A stretch of 64,000 nt of DNA from Struthidea cinerea (Eukaryota > Chordata > Aves > Passeriformes > Corcoracidae): the NCBI GenBank assembly GCA_013397865.1, contig VZTI01004088.1, positions 4,578,704 through 4,642,703 of the forward strand. Reading direction: 5' to 3'. The notes under the pieces were generated by a model that ran no database searches, was not told where the DNA came from, and saw nothing but the letters and a program-made list of their open reading frames with translations. A program made the position numbers and the translations under genes. Every line of letters begins with the position of its first letter. The first letter of the stretch is position 1. This document shows, in pieces, positions 50,228 to 62,679 of the stretch.

Positions 50228-50350
50228 CTGGTGTCATCATTTCTATTTGAAAGACAGAAAATTAGAGAAGGGAGATGTGAAATAGTTTATTCAGGTCATC
50301 CAGACAGTGAAAGGTAAAAATCTCTGTTTCAGTCTGTTGCTGTCTTATAA
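50228..50350 (+). mobile_element. MIR SINE relic, diverged
   Basis: GGTGTCATCATTTCTATTTG, AAAGACAGAAAATTAGAGAAG-like sequence, GAAATAGTTTATTCAGGTCA, TCCAGACAGTGAAAGG and a final TCTGTTTCAGTCTGTTG block follow the MIR tail order: ATCCCCATTTTA, GATGAGGAAACTGAGGCACAG, GTAACTTGCCCAAGGTCA, CACAGCTAGTAAGTGG and the AACCCAGGTCTGTC end. Conservation is low, but collinearity over about 110 bp supports the call. Confidence 0.55.
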
Positions 50351-52396
50351 ACATCTATGAGAGAAGAAAGAGGGAAAGTATATTCGTATATATTCTGGTT
50401 TGGAATATTCTTCTCTCAAAGGAGCAGGCAGCATAATGAACAAAGTTTATTCTCTCCTTGTGGTTGGAGTTTAGTCAAGATAATTTTGCAATTTAGGGAG
50501 GCAAAGTAGCTTGTCTGCTTGTTTAAGTAGTTTAATACCTTAGACTGAATAATGACTTGTCTGAAAAAAAAAATCAGATTTTAACATCTCTTCAGTTTTT
50601 TAGTCTTGCTCTGTATGTTTTGTTATAGTCAGGCTCCGTGACTATATATAGTTTATTGCAGGTATTTCTGTTCAAGACCACATCTGATAGTATTTGGCAC
50701 TTTACACTTTCAAACCTTTGTTGATTTTAAGTAACTATAACTGTGTGACATGCAAAAGACTACAATCCCATTTCCCTGCCCTATTTTTCCTGAGTATCTA
50801 AGAAAAATTCCATGTAAAAGAAAGAAAGAAAGACAGCATCACTGTGTTGTCTGATAGCTTGCATTCAAGAGACTGAGCAGATGAATTTGCAGAGTCCTGT
50901 GTCTTGTGTAGTTTTACCCATCTGTAGACTGAAGAAAATTCCACCAAGAGACAAAGCGGGATCTCCAGATTTTCTCATTCTTTTCTGTGGAGTCTCTATA
51001 TTATTTTATACACTACACACAGTCTCAGACCCTCAATTTGCCCATGTTCAGAAAGGTGGGGTGACTTATTGGTTCTTTCTAAAAATATTTGAGGGTTAAG
51101 GCTGCAAAGTTTGTTTTAAAATGCCCAGTATTACTTAGGGCTGATTTGTAATTTATAGCAGATATCCTCATGTGTTTTGGGGTTGGGTGGGTGACAAAAA
51201 TCCTCTAAAATCTTAGACAGAAAACATATAAACAAGTTCAGCTTATGCAAATGATGTCTTGGAAAGTTAGGCTGGCTGAGACTGTTATTTATTTATTTTT
51301 AATATTGCTAGCAAATCTCTCACAAAATAAAAATATACAAGCAAAAAATCCTTTCTATCTGGATATTGAACTGTGCACACACTAGAAGATTTTTTTCTGG
51401 CATATTAGGACCAGGAAAACTTATCTGGTACAGGCTAGGTCTAAAAACACACTTTAAATAATTCCAGCAGCTCTAAGTGTATCTAATTTGAAAAATATTG
51501 TTCTGATAATATGTCAACAAATAAACATAAATCAAACTGAACCTGGAAAAACCCCAAACACTTTCTTCTTTTTTATTTGTTTACTTAGAAGAAAAATTCT
51601 GATATCAGAAGTAACAATAAAGAATGGTTTCAATAAGCAATACAAGCATTACTTTTTTAAAAAAAATTATTTTTATGTTTCAAGTTTTATTTTACACATT
51701 TTGTTTTTAAAAAGGAAAAATACCATATAATTACTGTCACACTTTTTCTAGCACCTCCTTCAACTTTTATGGTAATAACTAATGACAGCCTCAGCTCCTC
51801 TCTCAAGGGAAAGAGTGAAGTCTTCATTTACTTCTAGTGCAATAGATTAAACTGGAGAATCCATTTTAGTCAGGGAAGAGTGGATGCTGGTGAAGTTATG
51901 AGCTTACTGCACCTTTTAAAATGAAATATTTAAACAAGTGGAACCTTACGTGGTTGATGCATTAAGCTGACATAGGATGTAAATCAAACAACACCTAAAT
52001 GTCCTTTAACAAAGTCAATTATATTATATAAGCGTAGCAGAGATGGAACTCCTTTATCCTGTGCATCTGTCAGTTTCTCGTCCTAAGATAAAAACGTTTC
52101 CACAGATGCAGAATATCATTTATAACCTCTCAGTATTGTGCTATAAACTTAAAATGAAATTAAACAAACATGTATTCTTTATTAATGTTATTGAAAAATG
52201 GTGTTCCATAATCGAAACATCTATTGGAAACATCTACTCAGTTCCTGAAATCATCTCTATTAGATTATGTAGATACCATCTAAGAAAATACTTCTAAACT
52301 TGATCTGTCAAGACTTCAAAGAGTCTATAAGCAAATACTTAGATTTGCATTAGATTTTTGACTTTGAAATCCATTATTGTAAGTTCCTTGCTGACT
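50351..52396. other. Non-coding AT-rich segment
   Basis: No gene is recognised. It includes an (AAAG)4 at 50817-50832, a short (TTTA)n at about 51286-51298 and an A/T-rich tract at about 51653-51720. Open frames are at most 84 codons and are low in complexity. Confidence 0.55.
50817..50832. repeat. (AAAG)4 microsatellite
   Basis: Four perfect AAAG units. Simple sequence with no associated element. Confidence 0.95.
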
Positions 52397-52455
52397 TTGA
52401 TGTGCTGCCTTTACACCTCCTCTCTGAGAAAGGAAGTGTAAAGGCAGCACATTAG
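52397..52455 (+). ncRNA. Candidate pre-miRNA-like hairpin (unproven)
   Basis: ATGTGCTGCCTTTACAC (52400-52416) and GTGTAAAGGCAGCACAT (52436-52452) are a perfect 17-bp inverted repeat. The stem extends outward through G-T, T-A and T-G pairs to 52397/52455. It extends inward, past one C/A mismatch, through four more pairs (TCCT with AGGA). A second C/A mismatch leaves a small terminal loop around CTGAG. The total is 59 nt with a stem of about 25 pairs, a size and shape typical of animal pre-miRNAs. I do not recognise either arm as a known miRNA. A small foldback transposon remnant is the main alternative, and the strand is arbitrary. Expression is unknown. Confidence 0.4.
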
Positions 52456-54327
52456 TTTATAGATGTTCACAGACTGTTTTTCGGATAAGGCCATTTAAAT
52501 CTCTTTTGAAGGTCAATCCCAGCTCTTATCATTCAAGAAGTAATAATAACAGAGAGAGTCTGCCTAGACTAAGGACTGCTTTAAAACACAAAATAGCAGG
52601 GGTGGAATGAACTTACTTAACTCTTGACCTAGCACAATATCAGCATTCTAGTGTTTTGCTGTGACAATGCCCTGCTAAGGCATAGTGTGAAATTTCAATA
52701 TAGGTGTATGGAATTAAATGATTAAGGAGAACAAGAGGTTGCAGGTGTTTACAGCTGGCTTATTTTTTTACTTTCATTTCTTTGATTTCTTTGTGGTTGT
52801 TTGTTGCAATTAATAATGTATTGAGGACCCCTTAAAATACTGTTTGAAACACAAAGCGAGACACTCCATGTTCAAACACAGGACAAGAGTTTCCATTATG
52901 CACATGCCAACGCTTTCAAACCTGGCTGGCTAAATTTAGACTCTGAAAATAATCTGGAAGCAACTTCCTTGCTTTTCCTGGGCCTGATTTTTCTCTTCAC
53001 TAGACCACTCTACTTACCATGGAACTAGGCCTGTTTTGGCTCTTTTGTGCTCTACTCGTATGGATGTCACTTTTCTGTAAGTCATGAGACAAATTTTAAA
53101 CCATTTTGGAATATTATTGATTTGCTTCTTTTCATTGTTTTCCTTGATCAGTAAAAATGTGAAAGATTTATTTTTCCTCTTTTAAGAAACATTTTGCATG
53201 CAAATTCTCTTTCTAGTCACTTTGGTCTAGCTCCATTTTGATTTCAGTGATGATTTCTCATTACGTACCAGTCTTATAAGGACAAAAGACTTTGGAAGCT
53301 GTTGCCTCCAAATAAGGGCCCTCATTCTTAGAGGATGGAGCCTTACTTTTGAATGCAAAGTTTGGCAAAGAAAGCGGTAAAAAACACAGACAAGCCTGAA
53401 ATTATTAAACACAGTATTGAAAAATATTTAGCAGCTTTTTTTTCTTTCTTTTGTAAGTTTTGGGTAAAGTGTGGTAGTGATCATGGTGTTAGATGTTCTG
53501 CTAGTAGAGTGCTGACAACACTAACTTTGCAATAACTAGATTATTTGCTTGTGATTTATGAGTAGAATAAGTTAGTTTTGAAACTGACCTTGTCCAGATG
53601 CAGTTTTGTATGATTTCAACAGCATTTTCTGTACTGCTAATGGACTAGTAGAGGCGCTTCAAAATGTCAATGCAGTGCAGTCATTTTGAGGCAGCTTTGT
53701 CTCTCCTATTCTAATGAGACAGAAAAGTTGTGCTCTGAACAAAACAGTGCTGTCATAATCCCATCCAATAGGTTATAGAAGTGACCAATATTGAAGAAAT
53801 CTGCAGGAGAATGCAAATCTGTAGGGGTTCAAACCACCCCTGTAAAAAGAGCAGGCCAAATAGATTCCAGAAATTTTGTGCTGGCATGTTTGCAATTGTA
53901 TTTTTATATGCTATGACTTCTTCTGTATTAGCTTTCCTGTGATCAGGAAAATACAACAGCTCTAGGTTTTTGAGAAAGTAACTATAGAATGGGCTATTTT
54001 ACTTGCAAAGGCATTTTCTTACCCAAATTATTTGTAAAATATACAAAGGTCTATAATAAAACTAGCCATTTTAAAGCTTATATTTAAATGATGGATAACA
54101 GTGAGAAAAGTCAGATATATCGTTCCTCAACCCGCTCAAATGCAAACAGTACCTAAAATGCTGCTTCAGCATATTATGTCTGTGCTAAAATCCCTTATGT
54201 GTTTTCTCACTTAAACAGTTTCAGACCCCAGCTTTGCTTCTGTTGATTTTAGGTGCTTATCAAGTCCACATTTTGAATGATCCTTGCACCTCTCCCCAGG
54301 TCAGCAGAGGCATGGAAGTTTTGTCAC
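52456..54327. other. Non-coding AT-rich segment
   Basis: No gene is recognised. GGGCCTGATTTT at 52980-52991 repeats the same 12-mer found at 19019, perhaps a shared edge of an old interspersed repeat. The rest shows no structure that I can support. Confidence 0.5.
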
Positions 54328-54440
54328 CCACTTTTCTTCAGATGGGAAATGATGCACAGAGATGAAAAAAGTTAGTGCTTCACAGACGCTGTGTCAGGAC
54401 AAGTACTGGGGATCACCATTCCAAAGGTCTAGGTGAGTTT
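54328..54440 (+). mobile_element. MIR SINE relic
   Basis: CACCCACTTTTCTTCAGATG, GGAAATGATGCACAGAGATG, AAAAAAGTTAGTGCTTCACA and GACGCTGTGTCAGGACAAGT followed by ACTGGGGATCACC line up with the MIR order: CCCATTTTACAGATG, AGGAAACTGAGGCACAGAG, GTTAAGTGACTTGCCCAAGG, CACAGCTAGTAAGTGG and GGGATTCGAACC. The ATGCACAGAGATG part is well kept. Confidence 0.6.
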
Positions 54441-56597
54441 GAACTATTGCAGCAGCCTTTCTTTCTGGATCTAGAGCTTACTTCATGGCTATTGCAGCAG
54501 GAGAAGGGAAATTCACGTTTGAGCCACTCTTCAGCATGTAGTTGTAAGGACTCTTGGATAACTTAGCACCAGTTACGGATTGCGTTGAAAGAGGTAATGC
54601 TCTGGTGATTTTTTTGTCAGTACAATAAGTGTATGGCTCCGACTGCTATAACTTCACAGGCAGGTTGGAGCATTTGTGCCACAATCTGTACTGTGGAAGG
54701 CTGGAGGAAAGCAACAGCTTGTGGGTAGAAAGGCTACTAAGCCCTCTGCACACCAGGAAGCAGTTTTTTTCTGCTGAACTTTTCATTCTGGCCTAGAAAT
54801 AAAAGCAATCCTAATGTAGGTCAGGAGGAAAAGAAGTAGTTTAGGCCTCTTACCCTAAGCTTACATGCTGTAGTAGGGATCATTCGCGTCACTGATGTCA
54901 AACACTAGATTTAGATAGTTAAAACTTTAACTCCTGTAGCAGTGATGAGGAATATCCAGGATCTACTTAGATAAATGTAAGCTTATATTCCTTAAATGCA
55001 AATAAAAAGCAGTATGCCTCCCTCAAATTCTTAAGACACTGGCTGCATCTGACTCAGGAACTTTAGTGTACATATATAGAGGATCAAAGTAAAACTTCTT
55101 TTACAAATACTTTTCTAAAGATTCATAATTTTAAGACTCCAGTGTTACTTCTTTAAAACCTTGTCATGTATCATATTCTTTTTCTTCTTAGTTAAAAAAA
55201 CCCACAAAACAAACCTTATCCTTCCCCCAGTAAACCCCAAAACTTCCCAGCAGGATCATTGCATCGGATCTCAAATTCCACTTGCCTGTGATGTAATTCT
55301 GCTTGAGGTCCAGTTTTCCTCTTTTCCTGCTGACCTGACAACAGCAGTGTATTTTCTCTCTGCCTGAAGATCACTGGAGAAGTGCCAGTCATAATCTTCT
55401 CCTTATTGATTCTGGTCAGCAGCTATTGACAGCTTTAAAAAGATTATGTTTTAATTGGGGATCAGATAGATGGTATTTTAAGGTATTTAATTTCACTTTG
55501 CAACTCACTATAGATTATCTGAGTGGTTCCACAACTCAAGGAGGATAAAGATGAATGTGTTGTCCTTTTCTTTAGGTGACCCTGAGTGCAAATGTAGCTC
55601 AGGCTAAAGTGACTGAAAATCTTTTTCTATCATTGGGCTGAAAAGGTTGAATGTGAATTCATTAGTATTATCTTTGTTTAAGGCACAATATCTGTATCTC
55701 ACCAAGCTCACATCTTCAGTGGTCACACTTGTTCTCATGTGGTTTAAGAGAGAAATAGACTGGTGAGGTAGAAAAAGAAAAATCAAGACAAAGAGTAAGA
55801 ATTTGTTTTCTCTTGAAACTTGCACTTTCACTCACAACTCTGCAAAACGGGTTTGCAGAAGTACCATAAAAAAGATTGTACAGCAGTCCCTAATTTGATG
55901 ATGAGTTCATCTCGCAAAGGAAGATCAAGGCAGTGCTGGAAAAACAGCTTCCTAGAACTATCGTCTGTATTTTCAAAGAAATGAAGTACTCTTACAATGA
56001 AAAGCAGGTCAAGACACAAGCAATCAAAAATAACTACTAAAATCTGAGACCTACAAACCCCCGTGTAGCTCAACCTGAACAGCCAAAATCTGATCATTCC
56101 AACTTCAGACTCAAAATTGTCTAGTGGACTGCCTGAAGGTGCCTTCAAGTAATCTAGATCCATCTTACCAGGAGATGCTTGGTAACACATACTGATGAAG
56201 TTCAGAACTTAATGTCCCATGAATGCCAGATGCACCAAAGATTATACTTTCATATATACTGGGCTGTAAATAGGACAATATTTCCCCCCAGACTATTTGT
56301 CTATCTAGGCTTGATTTGAGGGCTCTGAACAGGGGATCAGATTTTCCAACATCCAGCCAAGCATTGCAGAGAAGTTCATCATGTTGCATGGGACAGAGCT
56401 GATGTGTCTCAAAGATATTACCTTCACTACACAATGATACCTCACACATTATCAATGATTTGTGTGAAGTGTTCTATCTATGGGTATTGGGTTTGCAAGG
56501 CCATGTTTTGGTAGCTCCCTACTGCCTTTTCAGAGCCTTAATACCACATCATCAGGAACACATTCCTTCTCACACAATTCCTGAGGGACTGGGAAAC
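54441..56597. other. Non-coding segment with antisense open frames
   Basis: No gene is recognised. Two neighbouring minus-strand frames (55828-56190, 120 codons; 56165-56455, 96 codons) overlap by 26 bp in different frames. Neither shows a recognisable domain, and no splice or promoter context supports them. They are the only pair of long neighbouring same-strand frames in the window, so they are mentioned here rather than called. Confidence 0.4.
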
Positions 56598-56715
56598 ACA
56601 GTTATTCCTATAGCAAAACTGGAGGTGCGGAGCACGGGCTGAGAGGCAATGTGTCCAAGGTTATAGTGGAAGTCAGGAGGACAACAAGGAGCTGAAAATC
56701 AGGGTTGCATCCTGA
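56598..56715 (+). mobile_element. MIR SINE relic
   Basis: CAGTTATTCCTATAGCAAAA, CTGGAGGTGCGGAGCACGGG, CTGAGAGGCAATGTGTCCAA, GGTTATAGTGGAAGTCAGGA and GCTGAAAATCAGGGTTGCAT-type blocks follow the MIR order: ATTATCCCCATTTTACAGA, GGAAACTGAGGCACAGAG, GTGACTTGCCCAAGG, TCACACAGC...GTGGCAGAGC and GGGATTCGAACC. The match is diverged but collinear. Confidence 0.55.
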
Positions 56716-59700
56716 CATGAACAGAATTTATTTTCCTCAGTGGAAATCTAACTAAATAGTAAATGTAAGGGAAATCAGAATGAGGATGTCTTCTGTGGAC
56801 TTCACAGAAGCGATGAACATTTAGAGGAAGTTAAAAATAAGGCGTGCTTTACTCTGAGTTCAAGATTTTCTAGTGTTGGCAGAGTATTAGGTCCTTGTTT
56901 TCCATGTTGTCTTGAGGAGCTAGTTGAAGCATCGTGACTTTAGGACCCTTACAGAACTATGGAGAAAATACTTTCAGTCCCATGGCCCCCTGAATAACTC
57001 CTGTTTTATTCCACTTTTTGATGTACAAAATTTCCCTCTCCTTGCTGGAACATTAATCAGTTATCCTTCAGAAACTCTGTAGGCTCTCAGAGCAGAAACA
57101 GAATATGTTATTTTGGCCAAGGATGGAAGAGAGAAGCCTGGAGGAACAGAATAAAAATATGAAGCAAGGCGGATCATTGGGAACTGACCAACGGAGCTGA
57201 TCAGAACAGTGAGCTGAAGCGAGAGAGGGTGCAGGCCATCTCTTTGGTAGCAGTGCTCAGATGGCCTACAGGAGGGTGACACAGATATCAGACAAGTAAA
57301 GGGAGAAAGGAGGTTGTTGTAATCAAAGGGAGAGATGAATGCACTGCAGAACTTAAACTACCCACTAAGGACAGCCTTTCAGAAATACCAAGAAGTCCTG
57401 TGTGCAGTGACTGCTTTTGTACAAAGGATTTAATTGAAATAACCTCCGAGCCCATGTTTAGAAGACAGTATTAATTGGCTCTGCCAAGCTTAAATGTTGA
57501 GCAGCAATTTATATTTCATGCACTAACTCTCATATGGGCCAAGAACCAAAGAAAACAGTCTTTCCTGTGGCTAGCAATGAAGATGGTGCTTTTTGTCCTT
57601 ACATCAGATATTACATATCCCAGAACTATTTCCTTACATTTGAAAAGGCTTTATTTGTGGCTGAGGTCAGACTGACAGACTCCAGGGAAACAGCATCAAA
57701 CTGTCCCCATAAATTTTATTCTCAGAAAGTGGGTGACTCCATTCCAGGATGGTTTGGCTTATGATTTTATTGTTGCCAATCCATAAGAACATTATATATA
57801 TATCATAATCAAGTAATTGAGTTATAGTAATTGCCCATGATTTCTGTTCTCACAAAATGGCCCTAATGAGAACCAACTTTGCTCCTTCCTGAGCCACTTC
57901 TTTTACCTGGGCTGAATTAAGGACAGTCCTTTTCATCTCCATGTGGAAGTCAACCTCTTGGTCTTTCCCAGCCTCAGCCTGGGTTACATTAATTTGCTTT
58001 TAGTGGTCAGCAAGCTCAGGGAAAATCTATGCTCAGCTACTCCCTGCTGTTTAATGGGCTGATTCAACATCAGAGAGGGAGAGGTCTCATGCATTTTCCT
58101 CAATTTATCCTTCTTGCTCCTGATTCACTCATTCAACTATGCTAGTGATGAGAATGGTGGGACTCCACATATATAGATGCAATCCCAGCAGACACTGATA
58201 TTTGAAGCACTGTGTTCTATGGACCTGCTTTGAGCAAGGTTAGTCAACTCAGTGCTTAAAAAGCTGGCAGCCATCTGGAGACCAGCCTACGCCAGAGTTC
58301 AAAATTGTTTCCTTCACTGTTGGTAGCAACAATGGGGAGGGGGGTGGTGGGTTGAAATCTTTCTTAGAAGCAGAACTGGAGAAGAGGAGAAATCACTGCA
58401 GGCTGAAGTCACGAGGTAACCCCAGATCCTAGAGGTTCATGGACACTGTGCTCTGTAGTACAACCTCTGCTTAGAGGCATCATTAAACTCCTGATAATTA
58501 GCAAGTCATTAGGTTTTGACTACACTTAAAGGTTAAAAGGAGAAACTTTGGTGATGGATATTTTGTGTTTTCCTTTCTCTTGTGTTATGTATTCTCTTTG
58601 TGCTAAGTGATTCTGGTGCCCATCTCTTACCCACAAGCTGAAATCAGCTCATATTGAAACTCTTCTTTGAAAACAACACCAAAGTTTTGTCAGCTTTTCA
58701 TAAATTGAGGCCACGTTAAAAAAATGGTGGGTAGGAAAAGTTTAACACCAGTGGCTCTTTAATTTTTGATCAGAGCCTTGAAGATGTGCATTTGATAGCA
58801 AGCTAGAGAGCTGTATTATAGCACTGCAGTGCAAACCTGCAAGACGACTATCTAAGCCTTGATGAGATAATGTGGGGCATGTCATTTCCTGTAGTCAATA
58901 TTTCCTGTAATGACTCCTCTAATACGATCTTGTTTGATTAAGTGTTGTTTAAGGACTTCTATCATGTTCATATTTCTATCCACAGATAGTCAGGCTGTCT
59001 TGCAGTATTTGGAACAAATCTCAAACAGTACAATACAGGCTCAAAACAGACAAAGTGTGTCATCTGTAGGATTCCCAAGGAATTAAGCTAAAATTCCTAG
59101 GACACTTTTTGTAACAGCTAAAGTTCTGTAGCAGTATACCTATAAATCCAGAAATTATTTGCAACGTATTTTACACTTTGGGGTTAGTATTCCCACACAG
59201 TGAGCTATGTAAAGCACGTGCAGAATTTTTAGTCTGCTTATGACTTTTAAAGTGAGGAAAATTCAGCAACAATTGTCCTTCAGAGTGTTGAATGCATTTC
59301 TGCTCAGTGCATGCTTGTAGAACAAATTGAGGACTGAAAATAAAAATGAAATAATAATTAAAAAAAGAAAACAAAGGAAACACTACCATGCCATGTAGTG
59401 GAAGGATGGAGGGGAGGTTTGTGAGAGACAGTCTGTGTTACATCTGGCTTTCTAGGCCTGCCATGTGGACAGAGGGACAAATTACAATTTGTCTATGACC
59501 CTTTTGAACTGCCTTTCCTGATATAGTCTACAGACTCTCTGAAAACTTTGGCAGCTCTGTGTCCCTTCCACTTGGCAGCCTGTCACAGCCCAGAGGACAT
59601 CTAAGGGCTACTGAGCATCAGAAGAATACTCTCAGATCCTAAGAATTCTTTGCTTCTCCAATAACTTGAGGGTGCCAGTGTTGCTTTGGACAGCTGTGTG

Positions 59701-61507
59701 AAAGCTTGACCCTGCCCATGGATACCAGCAGATCTTGGCAGCAAAACATTCTGAGTGCTGTGCCTACATCTTATCATATTAGAGAGAAAACATTCCTCTC
59801 TGACCCATGTGAGGGATCTGTACTTTCATTCATCTTGCCTAGATCTGGGATTTTCACATGGAATTGTGTGAAGCTGCAATTAAAACCAGGAGCCAAACGC
59901 TTGCCTTCCTTTTCAGCTTTTTACTCAGTAATAGAGTATTTTACCTGCAGATAGCAGCAAACTCCTATGCATGGTATAATACAATCTTATCCATGGGGAA
60001 GTACCCATTTATTTTTTAATAAAATAAAAAAACCCAACAGTCTTTCACTACCTAATTGATGAATCATGACACATTTACTTTTTTAGCAGGTTTTTTTAGA
60101 TCATATATCCCACAACCTGACACTGTGGCATGCAGTCACTGCAGTAGCTTCTTCTACTATTATATGTACAGGTGAAAATAAGTAGGAGGAGAGGGTGTAA
60201 GTGCTGTGATTCAGACTTTAACCAAACCTGAGATAAGAGCCTACAAAAAAAGAAGTTTCCATTTCTTAAGGGAGTATAAATGGACATCTTAAATGGATGA
60301 GAAATAAAAATATTTTGCAATGGGTATCATCTAAAGGCTTCGTCCCTTAGGTATCAATAGAGAATAGTATCTGCAATCCAAGATGTTATTGTAGAAATAG
60401 GCTATAGAGAGGGCTGAGTGGGATGACAAAAATCCTTGTGTGTTACAGTAAAGCTTGCCTCCCCCCCAAATACAGACAACCATTGCTTTGCTTTCTGCCT
60501 TGTTGCTTTTAATCACTTTTTAATTTTTTTTACATTCTTAATTTCATTTTTCTGACAGAAATTACATTGTTAATACTATACAAAGTGGACCTGTTCATGC
60601 ATATTATACGTTTACTTTGATCTGACTTACTTGATACCGAAAGACTTTTCTGAACCGTTGAAGAAATTAAATGTAAAATGAGGGTGCATGAACAGACAGA
60701 AACTGTTTAGTCATGCGATATTTTGGTCCGTGAGGCCTGGAATTACCAATATGATACATTTATGGTACAGATTTTTGCCTCCTGTTTTCTGACCTCCTGT
60801 TACTGAATAACAACGTGCAGTCCTGATGAACAGTGTTGCATGGAACAGTATAATAATCTCGTTCTTATCAGCTGCCAATATTTAGATTGCAGTCACTCCA
60901 GGAAATATGTAAGCAGGTGCCATGCAAAGGCATTCCTTCACTCTCTGATGTGAGCTTGAATTTGGAAAAGCTGTGTGATCACAGAAATCCCTTTATCTTC
61001 TCTGGTGACAGCTCTTTTTAGCATCAGTGGTGCAGAGTAGAGTGGTACATTTTTGGAGGGCAGTTCACAGGCACACTCTGGAGATTGGGCATCCAGTTTT
61101 AACCCCCTTACATGAAAAGGATATTTTCAAAGCTAAGGGTGGGCAGGGCTCTGAGTCTAAAATTGTGCTGCAAGTCTTAAGGTGTCAGGCAGGCAGAAAG
61201 TCAAGGAAAGTTGCAGCACAGCTGTGCCCTTAAAGGAAGTTGATTTTCAGTAGCTATTCTGCTCCCCTTTTTATACTGTAGGTGCACTTCACATATGAGT
61301 CAAAAATGAGAGTTCGGTTTGAAACAGAATGTTATGAGTTTACACATTTCTACGGCTTTCTCTTCCTGCTGTTTGGAGCTGTGTATATTAGAAAATCCTG
61401 TATGTGAGAAAAGTGACTGAATAAAAGATATTTCATGTTTGTCTTTCCTATGTCCTGCTTTTTATAAATTTAAGAGCTTGCCATTGCATTAAGAAACTAT
61501 CTTGGGG
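56716..61507. other. Non-coding AT-rich segment
   Basis: No gene is recognised. A G-rich cluster at 58334-58351 (GGGGAGGGGGGTGGTGGG) could at most form a two-tetrad quadruplex. A 12-bp perfect palindrome GCACTGCAGTGC lies near 58823. Open frames are at most 82 codons. Nothing else stands out. Confidence 0.55.
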
Positions 61508-61578
61508 GTACAGATCTTCCGTTGGTAAATTGTCAGCACTCCAGTGAAGTCAGTGAGGCCGAGGACCTGCCTGACTTT
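61508..61578 (+). repeat. Probable relic of the old sauropsid palindromic repeat
   Basis: TACAGATCTTCCGTTGGTAA, then ATTGTCAGCACTCCAGTGAA, then GTCAGTGAGGCCGAGGACCT follow, with substitutions, the remembered GGTGTAAATTGGC..AGCTCCATTGAAGTCAATGGAG pattern. The CTCCAGTGAAGTCAGTGAG core is the most specific part. The family name is unknown to me. Confidence 0.4.
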
Positions 61579-62679
61579 GCAATCAAACCATCAAGTAAGT
61601 ATTTCCTGTTGTGGATAATCTATTCGGTAAATATGGAGGGTTTCACCTTACCAGAAATATTTTCATCCTTCCCCTTTGAATTTTTGTACTTAATACTATC
61701 TGGTCAATCAATAAATAACTTGATCAGCTGCCCACCCACACAGACATGTCCTTAAGGCTTTCTATAATCTTGTAGCAACCCCTTGGCCCCAGTTGTGGAA
61801 GTTCTGGGAACCATCTTAACTGAAAGGACAGAAAACACTGCTTTAACGAGAAAAGCACTACTTCTAAGTGAAATGAACTTGGACCAGTTCACATTGTCAG
61901 TTCATGCTTTAAAATCTAGCATTGACAAGGGTGCCTCTTTGGCAAATTTTCTAATTCTGTCAAATTTTAATATTTGAAGCCTTCTTTCGGATCTGCTGGT
62001 CTTGGTGTCTAGGAATTCTTCCTTGAAGAATGCTTTCTATTTTGTTTTAAAGTGGATTATTACATCCATTCCTAATCAGCAGACAGTTCGGACTTGTAGT
62101 CACAGCATGGCTTGAAGAAATGCTTACTTGATATGTTGTTGAAAGAGTGTATCCTCTGATAAAATAATTTTTGCTTTTTCTATCTACTTCTCCCTTTTTC
62201 TTTTTGCCTCAAACACCTTCTTACATATTTCTTTTAATATTACATTCATTTCCATCTCTGAAAATGTGAAGCTTAATATAAGCCTCCCTTATACTCTCCC
62301 CCAGTCTTTTGCAGGTTTTTGGTAATGTCTGTCTCTTACTATCAGTTTCCTGAAGACCAGACCCTACATGAAAAGCTGTTTCTTTCACTTATTCATTCAT
62401 GAAACCCCCCAAAGTTTCTGCAAGAAACCCCCCTGATGGCAAGCAACTAACAAAAAAAGAAAAAGAAAAGAAAAAAAAGGACTTACAGCAAATAATGTCA
62501 CAGCAGACTTCTACAAGTGAATATAAATCTGATTTTGAAATATCTTTCTAACTAGATTGTGTCCCTTTTTGGATGTATGGTAAAGAACTTCCTTGCCCTA
62601 TTTATTTGTTACTTCATCTATGCTTCTGTAAGCTATTTAAGCTTCATTCCTGTATACACTTCTTCCATATTCAGGGCCC
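61579..62679. other. Non-coding AT-rich segment
   Basis: No gene is recognised. Two identical GAAACCCCCC words at 62401-62410 and 62424-62433 precede the A/G-rich tract at 62452. Open frames are at most 77 codons. Confidence 0.55.
62452..62479. repeat. A/G-rich low-complexity tract
   Basis: Runs of A separated by single G bases. Simple sequence with no tail-bearing element recognisable next to it. Confidence 0.9.

Noticed and set aside
58334..58351. G-rich cluster as a G-quadruplex
   Set aside because: The G runs cannot be arranged as four runs of three or more with loops. Only a weak two-tetrad structure is possible.
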